This document shows positions 35,060-46,780 of a stretch of DNA of 64,000 nucleotides, one piece after another; position 1 is the stretch's first letter; each line of letters begins with the position of its first letter. A program made the translations under genes and the position numbers. The stretch is from Piper betle (lineage: Eukaryota > Streptophyta > Magnoliopsida > Piperales > Piperaceae). The notes under the pieces were generated by a model, which was not told the DNA's origin, did not search any database, and saw only the letters and a list, made by a program, of their open reading frames with translations. Location: contig JAURVB010004790.1 of NCBI GenBank assembly GCA_033002965.1, forward strand, positions 148,833 to 212,832, written 5' to 3'.

Positions 35060-35840
35060 AAGATCAAACCTCATTCCACCCAGCATCCAATTTTGCATCA
35101 GACAACTTCAGTCCCAACCAAATCACAATACAAACCATGTTAACAAGAAATGGTAAGACCGTTCTGAACTTAATTTAATCTATCAGACACAAACTTCAAA
35201 TAACACTTCAAACACCTACACCTCGCCCAAATTGCAACACATACATGTTAACAACAAGAAATGACCAAAACCATTCAAAACTTGATTAAAATTCATCAAA
35301 CACTTACTACAAAATTCACTCTAGCAACACAGCATTCACCAAAAACCGCCAACAAAAAAAATTCCATTCCACCCAGCATCCGATTTTGCCATAGAACGCC
35401 TAAATCTCATCCAAATTACAACATAAAAATAAAAAAGACGTCAAATAATCCTCCCTATAATCCACCAAAACATAACGTCCCAACCAAACTGCAAAAAATG
35501 CATGCTAACGACAAGAAATGACTAAAATCATACAAAACACAATTCAACCTATCAAACACTTCCTTCAAATTCACACTTCAAGATTCACTCTCAAAAACAC
35601 AGCATTCACCAAAAACCACCACCAACAAAAAATTCCATTCCATCATCCGATTTTGCATCCAAAAGCCCCAATCCCATCCAAAATTACAACATAAGGAAAT
35701 GCCAAAGATGCCGAATAATGCAATCCTACTCAACCATTCAAAACCTGATCCAATTCACCAAACACAAACTTCCACCCAACACCTCAAAATCCACCAAAAA
35801 CATCAAGAACTCCCATCCCACCTAGCACCCGACTTTTCGC
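35060..35840 (-). repeat. Divergent tandem repeats in the 5' region of NOT2
   Basis: A motif with the core CCACCCAGCATCCGATTTTG recurs with small changes at about 35072, 35364, 35635 and 35813. A second motif around ACAAGAAATGACCAAAA recurs at about 35140, 35251 and 35512, and CACAGCATTCACCAAAAACC near 35328 and 35599. Spacing is about 180-290 bp. The array lies upstream of the first coding exon, most likely in the leader intron. Confidence 0.7.
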
Positions 35841-36060
35841 ACCTCGCTCAAACTCACGGTGCGCAATATCTGAGATGAGTCGGCCGCCGGCCTTCGCTGT
35901 GTCCCGCGGGAAGGCGACGCGGCACCCACCCGCAAACACTGGTACGTGAAGATCGCGTTGGCCGCCGGAAAAGATCGCCGGAGGGAAAGGTAGCGCCGCG
36001 CCTTCTTCGGTGGTTGCAGATGGGGAAGATGGGCGAGGAGAGGGTTTATTATTTTTCTCT
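35822..36060 (-). other. Probable 5' UTR exon and promoter edge of NOT2
   Basis: A short GC-rich island about 1 kb upstream of the NOT2 start, in otherwise AT-rich DNA. It has an open frame on the minus strand, but the translation resembles nothing known to me. A non-coding leader exon spliced to the exon containing the ATG at 34855 is the simplest reading. Confidence 0.5.
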
Positions 36061-38199
36061 TTGATTTAATAATATTTGTTCGGCTAATCATTACTTGCTA
36101 ATGGCTGGAAGTGGTAATTAAATTTTATTACCTGGGCATTTATTTATATCAAATCATGTAATATATTTCATAAACGAATTTTAATTATATATATAAATTC
36201 TTAAAAAATATACGAGATAAATTATAATAATTTTATATATTAGATATATATTTTAATTGAATTATTTGATTTAATTAAAAGATGTATAATAATGTAAAAT
36301 TTTTTTTATTATATTATAATTAATTAAATCTCTTATTTTTATTGTGAGGTTCTGCTTAACATACAACTTATCCGTTCTCGCCCACAATAAATTTCAAGAT
36401 TTGAAATGCAAATCTCAAAGTTATATGTACGAGATGCCAACTCATACTCGATCAATTATATATATGTGAGCGTGTTGTGGGTTAATTATTTGTTATATTT
36501 ATTTGATTGAAATAACTACATAACCTTCTTTTATTTTAATAGCTATATATAAGTATATGATTCTCTATTATAACAAAAGACATTGCGCATACAATAAAAA
36601 CAATTGATATAGTTGTATCCATTATATTTAATAGAAGTTCTTAGATTATAAGGATGGTCGGATGAGGAAGATAATTTTTGTAAGCGTACAAAATATAACT
36701 ATGTGATTTAAATAGATAGCTATATTTATATATTACAAGTATAATATTACTCATGTAACAACTGCAGATTTTAATAAATATTTATATATGTAAAACAGTA
36801 ATTTCCTTTTTCTGCTAATTCATTTTAAATTGGCTCCATTTTTTCAACTCTTGTCTTCGTCTATTTTTCATTGATTAAAGTTTTTCATTTATTTTTCGTT
36901 GAATAAGTTGTTTTTATCTGGATTTTGTAGTGCTACAATTATTGATTAGTGGCTACTAAGCTCCACAACATAAGACTTTCTTTGTTATGTAATTTGTAAA
37001 GAAATTTATGAGTCTAAGAATCAATTTTTATTTTTAATTTGATTTCATAACTACACATACTTGACTTGTTTTGCAATATAAACTATTAGTTGATAAATTA
37101 TTTATTAATTAATTACAAATAATTTTCAGAGTTGGACCATTTAAAAAAGAAAACCTTAGTATCAGTGACACTTGGCATGATAAAATCAACAACTTTAAAA
37201 TCTGGCCACCTATTAAAACCACATGACTGCAAATACTTTTATATAATCAAAATTACCCTCAACCATCCTTATAATCTAAAGGTTGATATTAAAGTTCTCT
37301 TATATAAGAGCATAAGCTGCAACTAATACTAATTAATCTCTCAAAAAATATTATTCTATTTTATTTTTAGTACATATATCATTCAACAAGTTGATTTTGA
37401 ACATAAATAAAATTTTAAACCTTTTATTATCCACGAGTAATTCATCATATATTTATATTAAATTTATTGACGACCATAATTTCCATAATTAAAGCAGGCT
37501 TCCTTGAAAATCTGTTTGCTTGATCTTATAATTAATTACTTGCGAGTGATATACAAATTTGTTAAAAAAATTTTGTTGACATTTTTAACTGCTTTGGATA
37601 GACGAGCAATATTGGTAAATTTTCTATTATGCTTTTGTAAAATTTGAAAAAAAGTGTAATATATATACATGGCAAATTATTTTTTCTTTGACGATGAGAG
37701 CCCACGATGAGAAAGTCAAAAATTTTTTTGAGAGGAAAGTAAAATTTATTTGGTGCTCAATGATGTTAAGTTAGTTTTTTTGTTAAATTAGGTCTTTTTT
37801 GCTTTCAATGAGTATTAAAATCTCTAACCTCTTTTTCTATTTTCCTTCAAATATGTTGTCTAAACTTAACTTATTTATTGTCATACAAAGGATTAAGATA
37901 TATTTGTTAAATTTTGGTGATTTGATGTATAATTTAAAGATTAGATTATTCATAGCCCATTCATAGCACCGGTTCTTGACTAGTGATTATATACCATTCT
38001 CGTTTAAAATACCCAGGATTTCGACGAGTAACTAAATTAAATTTAGGGGTATTTGTGTTTTGTGATTATATATTACCACAGATTAAGTTTATAGTGATGC
38101 CAAAATTTACAACGTAATGACGATTATTAAAAAACTGCCGCTTTAATATTTTATTGAATTGTTTTAATGCTTCAAAGCGTAACTAAAATTATAAATTAC
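36061..38199. other. AT-rich intergenic DNA
   Basis: No gene, RNA or clear repeat recognised. Composition is strongly A/T with short homopolymers. Confidence 0.4.
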
Positions 38200-38760
38200 G
38201 ATTGTAAAAAAATTTGGTGTGGCTAAATATTTTTAGAAGCGTGAGGTATAGAAAATTAGTTCCCCATATCTACTCCACCGATTTACTCGTCACCCAAGGT
38301 CTTCCTCGACCGTCGTCACGTGTTGCACCGTCCCTTCCTGTCTTCTTCCCCGCCGTGCACCTACCCCGGTGTTTTTGTCCCCCGACGCTCCCCCGCGCTG
38401 GCTGCCTCCGTTGTATTTGGGATCAAGAAATGGAACAGCAAAGTTCTTATCTCTCTCCTTGGTTTTTCGTCACCCTTTTACCCAGATTTCAATCTTGGTT
38501 GCGATGCTTCTAGGGGCTTAGTGGTTGTTGAAAGGAAATTGAATGATTGTGTTCGGTTGATTTGGGTGATGTATTTCTAACATACGGGGAAAGGATGGCT
38601 ACTAGAGACAAGGGAAGAAAATAGGTTCACAGTGTTTGAGCCATTTGTTTTCTTGAAGGAGACATGAAAAGGCTGAGAAGAAGAAGAGTGGTTTGAGTTG
38701 TTTACTGTGTAAGTTCATTAGCAGGAAATAAAGAGCATACCATCGTCATTTTTATTTCTT
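38200..38760 (+). other. Unassigned GC-richer segment downstream of the UGT gene
   Basis: A patch at about 38270-38520 is much richer in C and G than its surroundings. It has an 86-codon open frame on the plus strand (38320-38580) that I do not recognise. A/G-rich sequence with an AATAAA (near 38728) follows. It could be the leader of an unannotated transcript, a non-coding RNA or part of a mobile element. Confidence 0.25.
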
Positions 38761-38816
38761 GTAGGCATGCCATGATATTGCATTACAAGCTATGAATTGC
38801 AGATTAGTAGCTAGCA

Positions 38817-40248
38817 TTACTGTTGAGTACTTATTCCTTGAATGACTTGATCTAAATTCATTGCAGATGTTCCTCCATTAACATTCCACCAAGCTCTCTC
38901 TTTGAGCTGTGCAACCCTTGCTCTCACACCTTCGTCGTTCATCAGAGTTCCCACTTTGGTTTTCACCTCGTTTCTCGTAAAAATGCCGTCTTCGTCAAGC
39001 TCCAACCTATGGCCAATTTTCCAAACATCACAAATATATGTAGCATTGAAGAACTGGTCGGCAAAGTATGGGCAGCACAAGAAGGGAACCCCATGGACTA
39101 CCCCGTCCATGGTGGAGTTCCAGCCGCAGTGAGACATGAAGCAGGCGATCGATGGATGAGCCAGCACCTTGTGTTGAGGAGCCCAGGTCACCATTTTCCC
39201 TCGTCCGGCCACTCTCGCCTCAAAGCCTTCTGGGTAGGCGACACTCGATCCATCCATGAGGTCCGGTCGGACCACCCACAAGAAGGGCTTTCCGGAGAGC
39301 TCCAGACCGAGGGCCAGCTCCTGGAACTGCCTCTGATTCAGCACCGTGAAGCTTCCGGATGCGACGTAGATGACAGAGCCGGCAACCTGCTCGTCTAGCC
39401 AATCCAAGCAAGACAGGTCTTCCCGCCAAAAGTAGCCGACCGGCTTGCCGGTCCGACGGGCTGGGAGCAATGGGCCAATTGGGAGGAGGCCGGGGACAAT
39501 CTCGAAAGCCGCCGGCTCGATTTCGTGGAAGGAGTTGCAGAGAACGTAGTCGGCCATTTTTGCATATTTGCAGCAGGTGTCCATGTAGTGGAAATTAGTC
39601 TGTTGCATCTCCTCGGGCAAGCACACCCAGAGAAAGTTCTTTGTGCTCATGGGTGGCATCGTTGCCGACAACGTTACTGTCTGGTGGGCTGCTACAAAAC
39701 CTGCGTCACAAGAACCCTATCAAGATATCCTTTATCGTCACAAGAGCAGTAAAGTCGAGAGAGGAGTTGTAACCATTGTCGTCGATGATGTTGGACTCAA
39801 TGAGCGCAGGAAACCTTTCACCCAAGGCGGGAACTGCAGCGGGCACCGTCCAGAGGACCACCGTCCTAGGAACGCCGGCCTTCTTCGCCACCGGAACCGA
39901 CCAGGCCATAGCACCGTCTGTGACAACGCAGGCGACCTTCTCTGCTTCACTCTGGTTCAGCTTTCCGAGAAGCTCCGCCAAATTGCCGCTCATGGTGGAC
40001 AGCATGGACTCGCAGTGCTTGCCGATGTTGTGCCGGTCTTCGATTGCCATCCCATCCGAGACCGCCACCATTTGGATGCAATCATGGGCGGCCGGCAGCG
40101 TGCTAGTGATCTGCCGGTGGGTGTATTCGTTGTTGACAAAGGTGACATGGAAGCCTCGCTCAACGAGGCAGTAGGAGAGCTCCAACAAGGGTATAACATG
40201 GCCTTGTGCTGGGAAGGGAATCACCACCGCATGAGGCTTTCCTTCCAT
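38817..40248 (-). CDS. UDP-glycosyltransferase, UGT83A-like
   Basis: Family-1 glycosyltransferase moving sugar, probably glucose, from UDP-sugar to a small acceptor; cytosolic, acceptor unknown. Exons 40248-39774 and 39700-38817, separated by a 73 bp GT-AG intron, give 452 aa in frame. The N-terminal VVIPFPAQGHVIPLLEL holds the catalytic His (residue 17). VVTDGAMAWSVPVA carries the expected partner Asp. The PSPG box runs WAPQHKVLAHPS through HCGWNST to FLCCPYFADQ; its final Gln favours UDP-glucose. Similarity to Arabidopsis UGT83A1 is seen in MPPMSTKNFLWVCLPEE and SVIYVASGSFTVLNQRQFQE. Coding sequence is GC-rich, and long antisense open frames over it are a by-product of that. It is divergent from the DUF936 gene. 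Confidence 0.92.
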
Positions 40249-40709
40249 GTTTGTTTCACCTTAGTCTGGTAAGGATCAGTATTTGAATCACAAAAGAGTC
40301 AATAATGGCTGCTGGCTTAATTTGATACTTATAAATATTTAGTTTTTGTGACTCTTTGCAGGTCAATAATGGCCGCTGGCTTAATTTAATAGTTAACGTG
40401 GTTTTGATTTAGAAGTGCGAGATTTGATTCTAGCTAGCCCACCAAATCTACGATCGATCCAAGAACAGAACTCGCACCCAGAACAACAAAATAAATAGAT
40501 TACAACAGATACCAATAAAACGAGAAAAGCATCACATTTCAGTACATGTTATGACATGTAATTAAAAAAACGTGGGAGTGAAGGCGAAAAAAGAAGAAAG
40601 AAGGAAAGAAACGGAACCGAACCTGTTTCTTGTTGTGCTCTTGGGAGCCGTTGGTGCAGCCGGAATCTCGAGCACCACCGAGCGTGGCCACGCCGGTCGA
40701 GGAAGAGGA

Positions 40710-40815
40710 GACAACGATGGCGATGGCCGATGGCGGTGGCCGATGGCCGGGGCCGATGACCGGGGCCGATGGTCGGGGCCGATGGGTCGGGGTCGGGGTC
40801 GGCGGCGGCGCGGCT
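40710..40815 (+). repeat. G-rich imperfect tandem repeat upstream of the UGT gene
   Basis: Units close to CGGGGCCGATGGT repeat several times, with at least five GGGG runs between about 40748 and 40800. The plus strand could form G-quadruplexes. It lies about 500 bp upstream of the UGT start, which is read on the other strand. Confidence 0.7.
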
Positions 40816-42522
40816 ACAAGAAGAGGTAGAGAGGGAGAGAAGACGAAGAGACCGTGGCCGATGCTCGTAAATAAAATTTTACTTAGCTTTAAATTCTAAT
40901 TAATAATATTAAAATAAAATTTAAAAATATAAAATATAATAAAATAAAATTTAATAAAATATTATACAATTCAATTAAATTAAGTCGATTTAAATTTTTT
41001 GATTTTTTTAAATATAATTTTTTGTGTTTGATTTCTATTTTGTGTATATTTATCCCGTATTTATTTTTTTGAGTTTGATTTAGTGTTTTTATTTTTTTAT
41101 ATAAGTATTTTTCATATCGTGTTATCAGTAAATAGGGAAAAAAATTTAATTTAAATGTGCATCCTTTATTAATATATTTTTTAATTTTTCATAGCATTAC
41201 GTAATATTATATATATATAACTATTAACTAGATAAATCGATAACACATAAAATCACTTTTTGGAAGCCGTGAAGGAAATAAAAAATTGGAAATTGGAGGC
41301 AAGGAAGCATATGAAAAATTATATTTTAATACAAAATTATATCTCTTTTTTTATATTTTAAAATATATTTTACGTAGGTAAGTGATATTATGTGTATTAT
41401 TATATTATATTATTGAGTTGAGTTTGAGTTCAGAATTAACCTACGAGTCGAGTTCGAGATATACTCAAATCGAAGATGGTCTTATTTAAACTTAGCTCGT
41501 ACGATTCGAATTTGAGTTGAACTCGAGATTTAACATTTTAGGATATATAATATATCTTTTAAAATATTTGAGTCAGATATAAAATTTAGAATGATCCCAC
41601 CGGTGATAATTATAAAATTATATTTTAAAAATATTCAAAATTAAATTTTATTATTTTTCTCTATTTTTTTTAAAAATTTATATTATTTTATTCAATTAAG
41701 TTAGATTGGATTTGACATGGATTTTGAACATTTGAATCGAATACAAATATAATAAATTAAATAAATAAAATCTTGGTTAGATTTAAGTTTAGATTTAGAT
41801 CAAATGCAGATATAGCCGTATCAATCATACCATATCCATATATAACCTGGACTAAAACCCACCCCTCCACTCTATAGTTTTAATTTTTTTAAGAAAACAT
41901 TTAAGATATGATGATTATTGAATAGATAATTAGTTAATATAAAAACTAAGTGCATTTTTCATAGTTCCATATTACTAATTATCTACCAATCCCCTAAATC
42001 TATAGCCTATTATTGGATTATTACTAAATATTTAATCAAAAAGAAAACTTCTTTCCACCCTAACTAATCCTACAATATTGACTGGAAATAGATCCTTAAT
42101 TATGACTACTAAATTACAATTAAAAGGCATTTGGCTTGGCCCGTGGGTTCAACATTATTGTCATTTCACAATAACATTAACACATTTTTTGGCAAAAAAT
42201 ATTTTAATATATTTTCTCGACTTATTTAGAATATGGACTTAGTTATAATAATATAATGAATTATTATTGTATATCTCAGTATTAAATGAAATTATGTATA
42301 AATTGGAGTTATCGTGCCATCTAAACTAGCTTATAAATAATTAAGGGACAAAAATGATTAATGGTAATTATTAATTTAAGAAACAATTATCATAAATAGA
42401 AAATTCAAAATGACGGAAATCCCGCCCTCTTCAAATTCAAAAGTTGTCGTCTTCGTCTCCTTTATTTTCCAACATCTCACGTCCCAACCCAACCTCGCCG
42501 GAGAACTTCGCCGGAGAAAAAG
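40816..42522. other. Intergenic region between UGT and DUF936 genes
   Basis: Very AT-rich. About 41400-41560 holds a repeat rich in GAGTTCGAG, GAGTTGAG and GATTCGAAT words, related in sequence style to that at 16330-16645. The start of the DUF936 leader is near 42430. No other gene is seen. Confidence 0.45.
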
Positions 42523-45500
42523 ATGGCGACTTTGACGCCGGGGATACTGCTCAAGCTGCTGCAGTCGATGAACACGGACGCCAAGGTTGCCGGCGAGCAC
42601 CGCTCCGCCCTGCTGCAGCTCATCAACATCGTCCCCGCCCTCGCCGGCTCCTCCGACCTCTTCCCCAACGCCGGCTTCTTCCTCCAGCTCTCCGACTCCG
42701 CCCACTCCACCTACGTCTCCCTCTCCCACCCCGACACCGACCTTATCCTCGCCAACCGCCTCCTCCTCGGCCAGTTCCTCTACCTCGACCGCCTCGTCTT
42801 CGACGCTCCTCCCCTCCCCGCGCCGCCGGCCTCCGCCCGCTCCCCGGCCGCCACTCCTTCGTCGGAGCTCCGGAGCCGCTCGTCGCCCGGATCTCCCCCT
42901 CCAATGTCGGCGGCTTCGTCATCCAGCCCCTCCCCGACGGCCAGCAGCCGATCTCCGCATACTTCATCAAATCCAAGCCCGAAAGGCCCGTCTTTGCGCC
43001 GAAAGACGGAAACTTGCCTGCCGAGGAAGAAGGAAAGAAGGAGCGGCCGCCGCCGCCGGTGGCGGAAAAGAAGCGGTTCCCCTCGCCGGCGGCCGGGAAG
43101 GAGAGGAGGTCGTCCTCAGCCGGGAAAAGAGGGTCGGAGAACTCTCCGGCGAGAAAGGTGTCTGCTTCCCGGCCGTCTTCTCCTGCTCCGTCGAAGTGCG
43201 ACGTGCCGAGCTTGGTGTCGGCGAGGGAGGAGAGCCAGTCCTCCCGGAGGGCTTCGCGAGAGCCGGCGATTGTTGTTCCTTCGAGGTACCGGAACCCTTC
43301 CCCCACCGGCGGGCGGCGGCAGGCCTCGCCGAACGGTGGCCGTCGGACGTCGCTGTCGCCGGGGAGGCGGCTGTCGGGGGGTTGAAGGTGTCGCCGGCAA
43401 TAATGGCGGACTCGTCCGGGAAGAAGAAGATGGCCAGCATTGCCGCCGGGATCTCCAAGGTCTCCGACGCGCTCATGGGATCTGCGAAGTCGTCGAGGAA
43501 GAACTGGGACGACTCTTCAACGACGACGCCGGTTTCCGAGACCAGTGAGAAGGTGGTCACCGGTGGGAAGAACAAATCAGACGCAAAAACGACCATCCAA
43601 ACTCAAGTATATAACTATATGTTCTTCAATGTTTTACATGGTTGATTTCGAAATTAGAATATTTGTAGATCGCTCATCACTGTTCTGTTTCTGCTTTTTT
43701 ATATTTTTGATGATATGAGTTATATTGTTAGCTTCGAAATTTGAATTGTTGTGTATTGCTACTTCTCTTTTTAGTTCTATTCATGCATCTGGTTCTCTTA
43801 TATAGGACTATAGATTGGCTGTATTTCTTTTTGGTCATTGTAGATAGATCATTCAACTGTTTTTGGTTTTGATGTTTCTAATGGAATGATGTGAATTGAA
43901 AGCTTTGAAAACCGAATGGCATTTATCTAGCTCTATAGATGCACCTGGATTTGAAATGCAGGATTTTAGATTGGTCGAACTTTTTGGTTGTAGATCATAT
44001 TCTTTTTCTGGTTTTGATGTTTAACAATTTTGTTCTATTTATGCACCTGTTTCTCATATGTAGGATTATTGATTGGCTGTATTTCTTTTTATTGAATGTA
44101 ATAGATCACTAGTCTGTTCCTGGTTTTCATATTTCTAATGGAATGATGTAAACTGTAGAACAATTGCTCTTCTCTGGTTCAATATATGCACCTGGATTTA
44201 AAATGTAGGATTGTAGATTAATTGTACTTTTGGTTAATTGTAGATTATGTTCTTTTTCTGATTTAATGTTTAACAATTGAGTGATACAAGTGGTTGGTTT
44301 TCAATTTAAGTTTTCTGTTATCACTGCTGTAATTTAGTTCTATCAATGCACATGAATTTGAAAGATATGATTACAGAGTGGTTATAATACTTTTTAGATA
44401 CTGCACATAGATCACTGCTGTTTCTGTCTCAGGAGGAGGCTTCGGACAATGAAAAGCCACCGCTTACTTGCAAAACTGAAGTCCATCCCATGGGGTATAA
44501 GCCTACTGCAAATAATCTTTCTAAGGTCATAGTTCATGATCGAAAGTGGACAGACGGCAGTGTATCTTGGAATTCCCTGCCTCCCACTCTTGCAAAGCTC
44601 GGAAAGGTGCTCATTTCTTGTTTATCTTGATGATTGGTTCCCGTTGCTTTTTTATGCCAGCAAAGTCGGGACTCGGGTTTATAAAAATGAGATTTTTTGG
44701 GAACCTGCAGGAGGCACAACATAGAAGAATGGTTGCTTCTACAGCAGCAGCCGAGGCCTTAGAAGAAGCCGCAGCAACAGAATCTATAGTAAGGAATTTG
44801 AGGTAATTATCTGTTGGGCTTAACAATAAAGTATACACGTGAACATAATTGTTAAAAGATAAGTTTTAAGTGTTTGAAATTATTGATTCTCCTATGAAAA
44901 ATTACAGCCTTATGAATATGCCATTTTATTGTCAAATTCCTCGTCTACTTTAGAACAATTTGCGTTTTTTTATTTGTCAAAGCCTTTTACCCTTCTTCAC
45001 TTGGGTAGTAAAACGGTAGTAAAATGGTGATTATGATGGTGGCTATCATTTTGCTTTTCCCTTGCCAGCATGTTCTCCGATCTCTGTTCTTGGTCCAAGC
45101 CCAGAAATCCTCTTCCAAGCATTGATCGGTTTCTATCCCTGTACGAGGAAGTAGTCAGTGCCACATCCATTATTGATTCTTTGGTGATTCGACGTGCAGC
45201 CGAAGGTGAACGAGAGCTATCAGGTTCACAATGCAGTAGACAGTTCAAAGCCATCATTCTCTGGGTTGAGGCTGCCTTAGCCACTAACCTCGAGGTAGTC
45301 TCCCTCATAGACAACCAACGGGAGAAACTTTCCCCAATCCAAATTCCTGAGAAGCCCGCTGTTTCTTCTCCAAGAGCAAGTGTATCAAAACGGCAATCTT
45401 TTAGCACACCTGCAAACAAAAAGAACACCACCAAAGTGCTATCACCAAGGTCTTCGTCCTCCTCAGCATTTGAATTGGCTTCCTGGTCCCGTGGTGCCGG

Positions 45501-45816
45501 GCTTAGAGAGACAGCAGAGCTGGCCAGCAACCTATGCCAGGAAATGAAGATTTGGTTCTTGAAGTTCCTTGAAGAAGCTTTGGAGGCCGGATTTCGGGTT
45601 GCTGGTGAATCTAATGGGAGTGAAGATGGAGGCAATGGGCAGGTAGCAATCGTTTTGTCTCAGCTCAAGAGAGTTAATGAATGGCTTGACCAGGTTGCAA
45701 AAAATAGAGATGATACAGTGCTTATTGAGATGATTGAGAGCTTGAAAAGAAAGATTTATAGGTTTGTTATCCAGCATGTAGGAACTGTGATGGTTGCACC
45801 TTCTGGGAAAGTGTGA
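42523..45816 (+). CDS. DUF936 family plant protein, two apparent one-base frameshifts
   Basis: Plant-specific family of unknown function, often microtubule- or coiled-coil-like in composition. Exons 42523-43606, 44433-44606, 44711-44802, 45069-45816; about 699 aa once two one-base gaps are allowed for. The start [20 protein letters not shown] and the VYVDRLVF-type region (here [15 protein letters not shown]) are typical. The frame then moves by one base at a CCCC (42816-42819), continuing as [20 protein letters not shown] and a Ser/Arg/Pro-rich linker. It moves again at a GGGGGG (43376-43381) into GLKVSPAI and [19 protein letters not shown]. Later exons encode [20 protein letters not shown], the Ala-rich [17 protein letters not shown] helix and a C-terminal domain to VMVAPSGKV. 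Each shift is what one missing base would produce. Confidence 0.85.
43783..44432 (+). repeat. Tandem repeats filling intron 1 of the DUF936 gene
   Basis: Copies start with ATGCA(C/T)CTG or similar at 43783, 43939, 44041, 44186 and 44346. They continue with words such as GGATTGTAGATTGGTTG and TGTAGATCATTCTGTTTCTGG. Copies 1 and 3 resemble each other most, as do 2 and 4, giving a dimeric unit of about 250-260 bp. The last copy runs up to the splice acceptor at 44432. Confidence 0.75.
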
Positions 45817-46780
45817 TACATTCTCTATTGTTTCTCAGTTTTTGCTTATGGCGCGCTACTGTGTATAGTGAGTTTTTAGCAGTTTTATTCTTATTGGTTC
45901 TTCCTGCTAATTCGAGAAGCACTTATTGTCACAAGCTATTGAAAAAGTACCCACCGGTTTTGCTTAGCAGCGCTATTTCTACCAAAATAGTTGCTTTTCC
46001 AGCTAAAACATCTACTCTTAATCTTATTTGTGTACCTAAATCTATGCCCGTTGGACGTAATTTTCTATTTAAAGTTACAGGTTGCAACGTGCAAGTATGA
46101 AACTTGCATTTTTGCAGATGTATCAGCTCTGCCGCCTGTACTTGTTCAAGAATCTGGCTTAAACTCGAAATTGTGAGGTCGATTATCAATTAAAATATCT
46201 ATTATGATTAAAGCGGACTTTAAAAGACGAATACAGTGAGGGCACCTCCACCTATTGGCAATACAAATAGATTCAACATTTCATTTCTAATTCGCTACTC
46301 AAGCAATTTGCAATAATGCCAAGTACCAATAATAGTTGCCATTACCCCAACGTTTAAGAAAACTTAACATGCCAGCTAACAGCCCCCGAGAGTTTGCTTG
46401 TTGAGGTACTCATTCATGTTGAGTTTTGTAAAAAATGAAATTAAAATGCCAAAAAATACAAATCTATTTTGTCCATATACAATGTTAGCCTAACACCCAA
46501 TAGAAGTAAAACAGAACGGGAGACGACTAAAATAGCAAAGCTAGATCATAGATTCCAGCTAAACAATGCAAAACGTTAACACATTGATAAAAACAAACAC
46601 AGCCCTAGTAGTGGAATAAGAGATGGAGATGAGGCAACGGAAACCTACTTTCACAACGAGCTTGACACACATGTAGGAGGTTATCTGTTCCCATTTGCAC
46701 ATGCTTATGATTGGTAAGTAGTTTTACAATCAGCTGTTGGAATTACTAGGAGTGTAAGACTATCAAAGATTTGTCTACCT
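45817..46780. other. Intergenic region between convergent DUF936 and CIP7-like genes
   Basis: Holds the two 3' UTRs facing each other. The short open frames here are not convincing as genes. Confidence 0.5.

Noticed and set aside
39643..40272. 209-codon open frame on the plus strand
   Set aside because: It is the antisense of the UGT first exon; GC-rich coding sequence often leaves open frames on the other strand.
42444..43645. Several overlapping open frames of 310-350 codons on the plus strand
   Set aside because: They are consecutive pieces of one DUF936 protein separated by two one-base shifts, or Pro/Ser-rich shadow frames; they are not separate genes.
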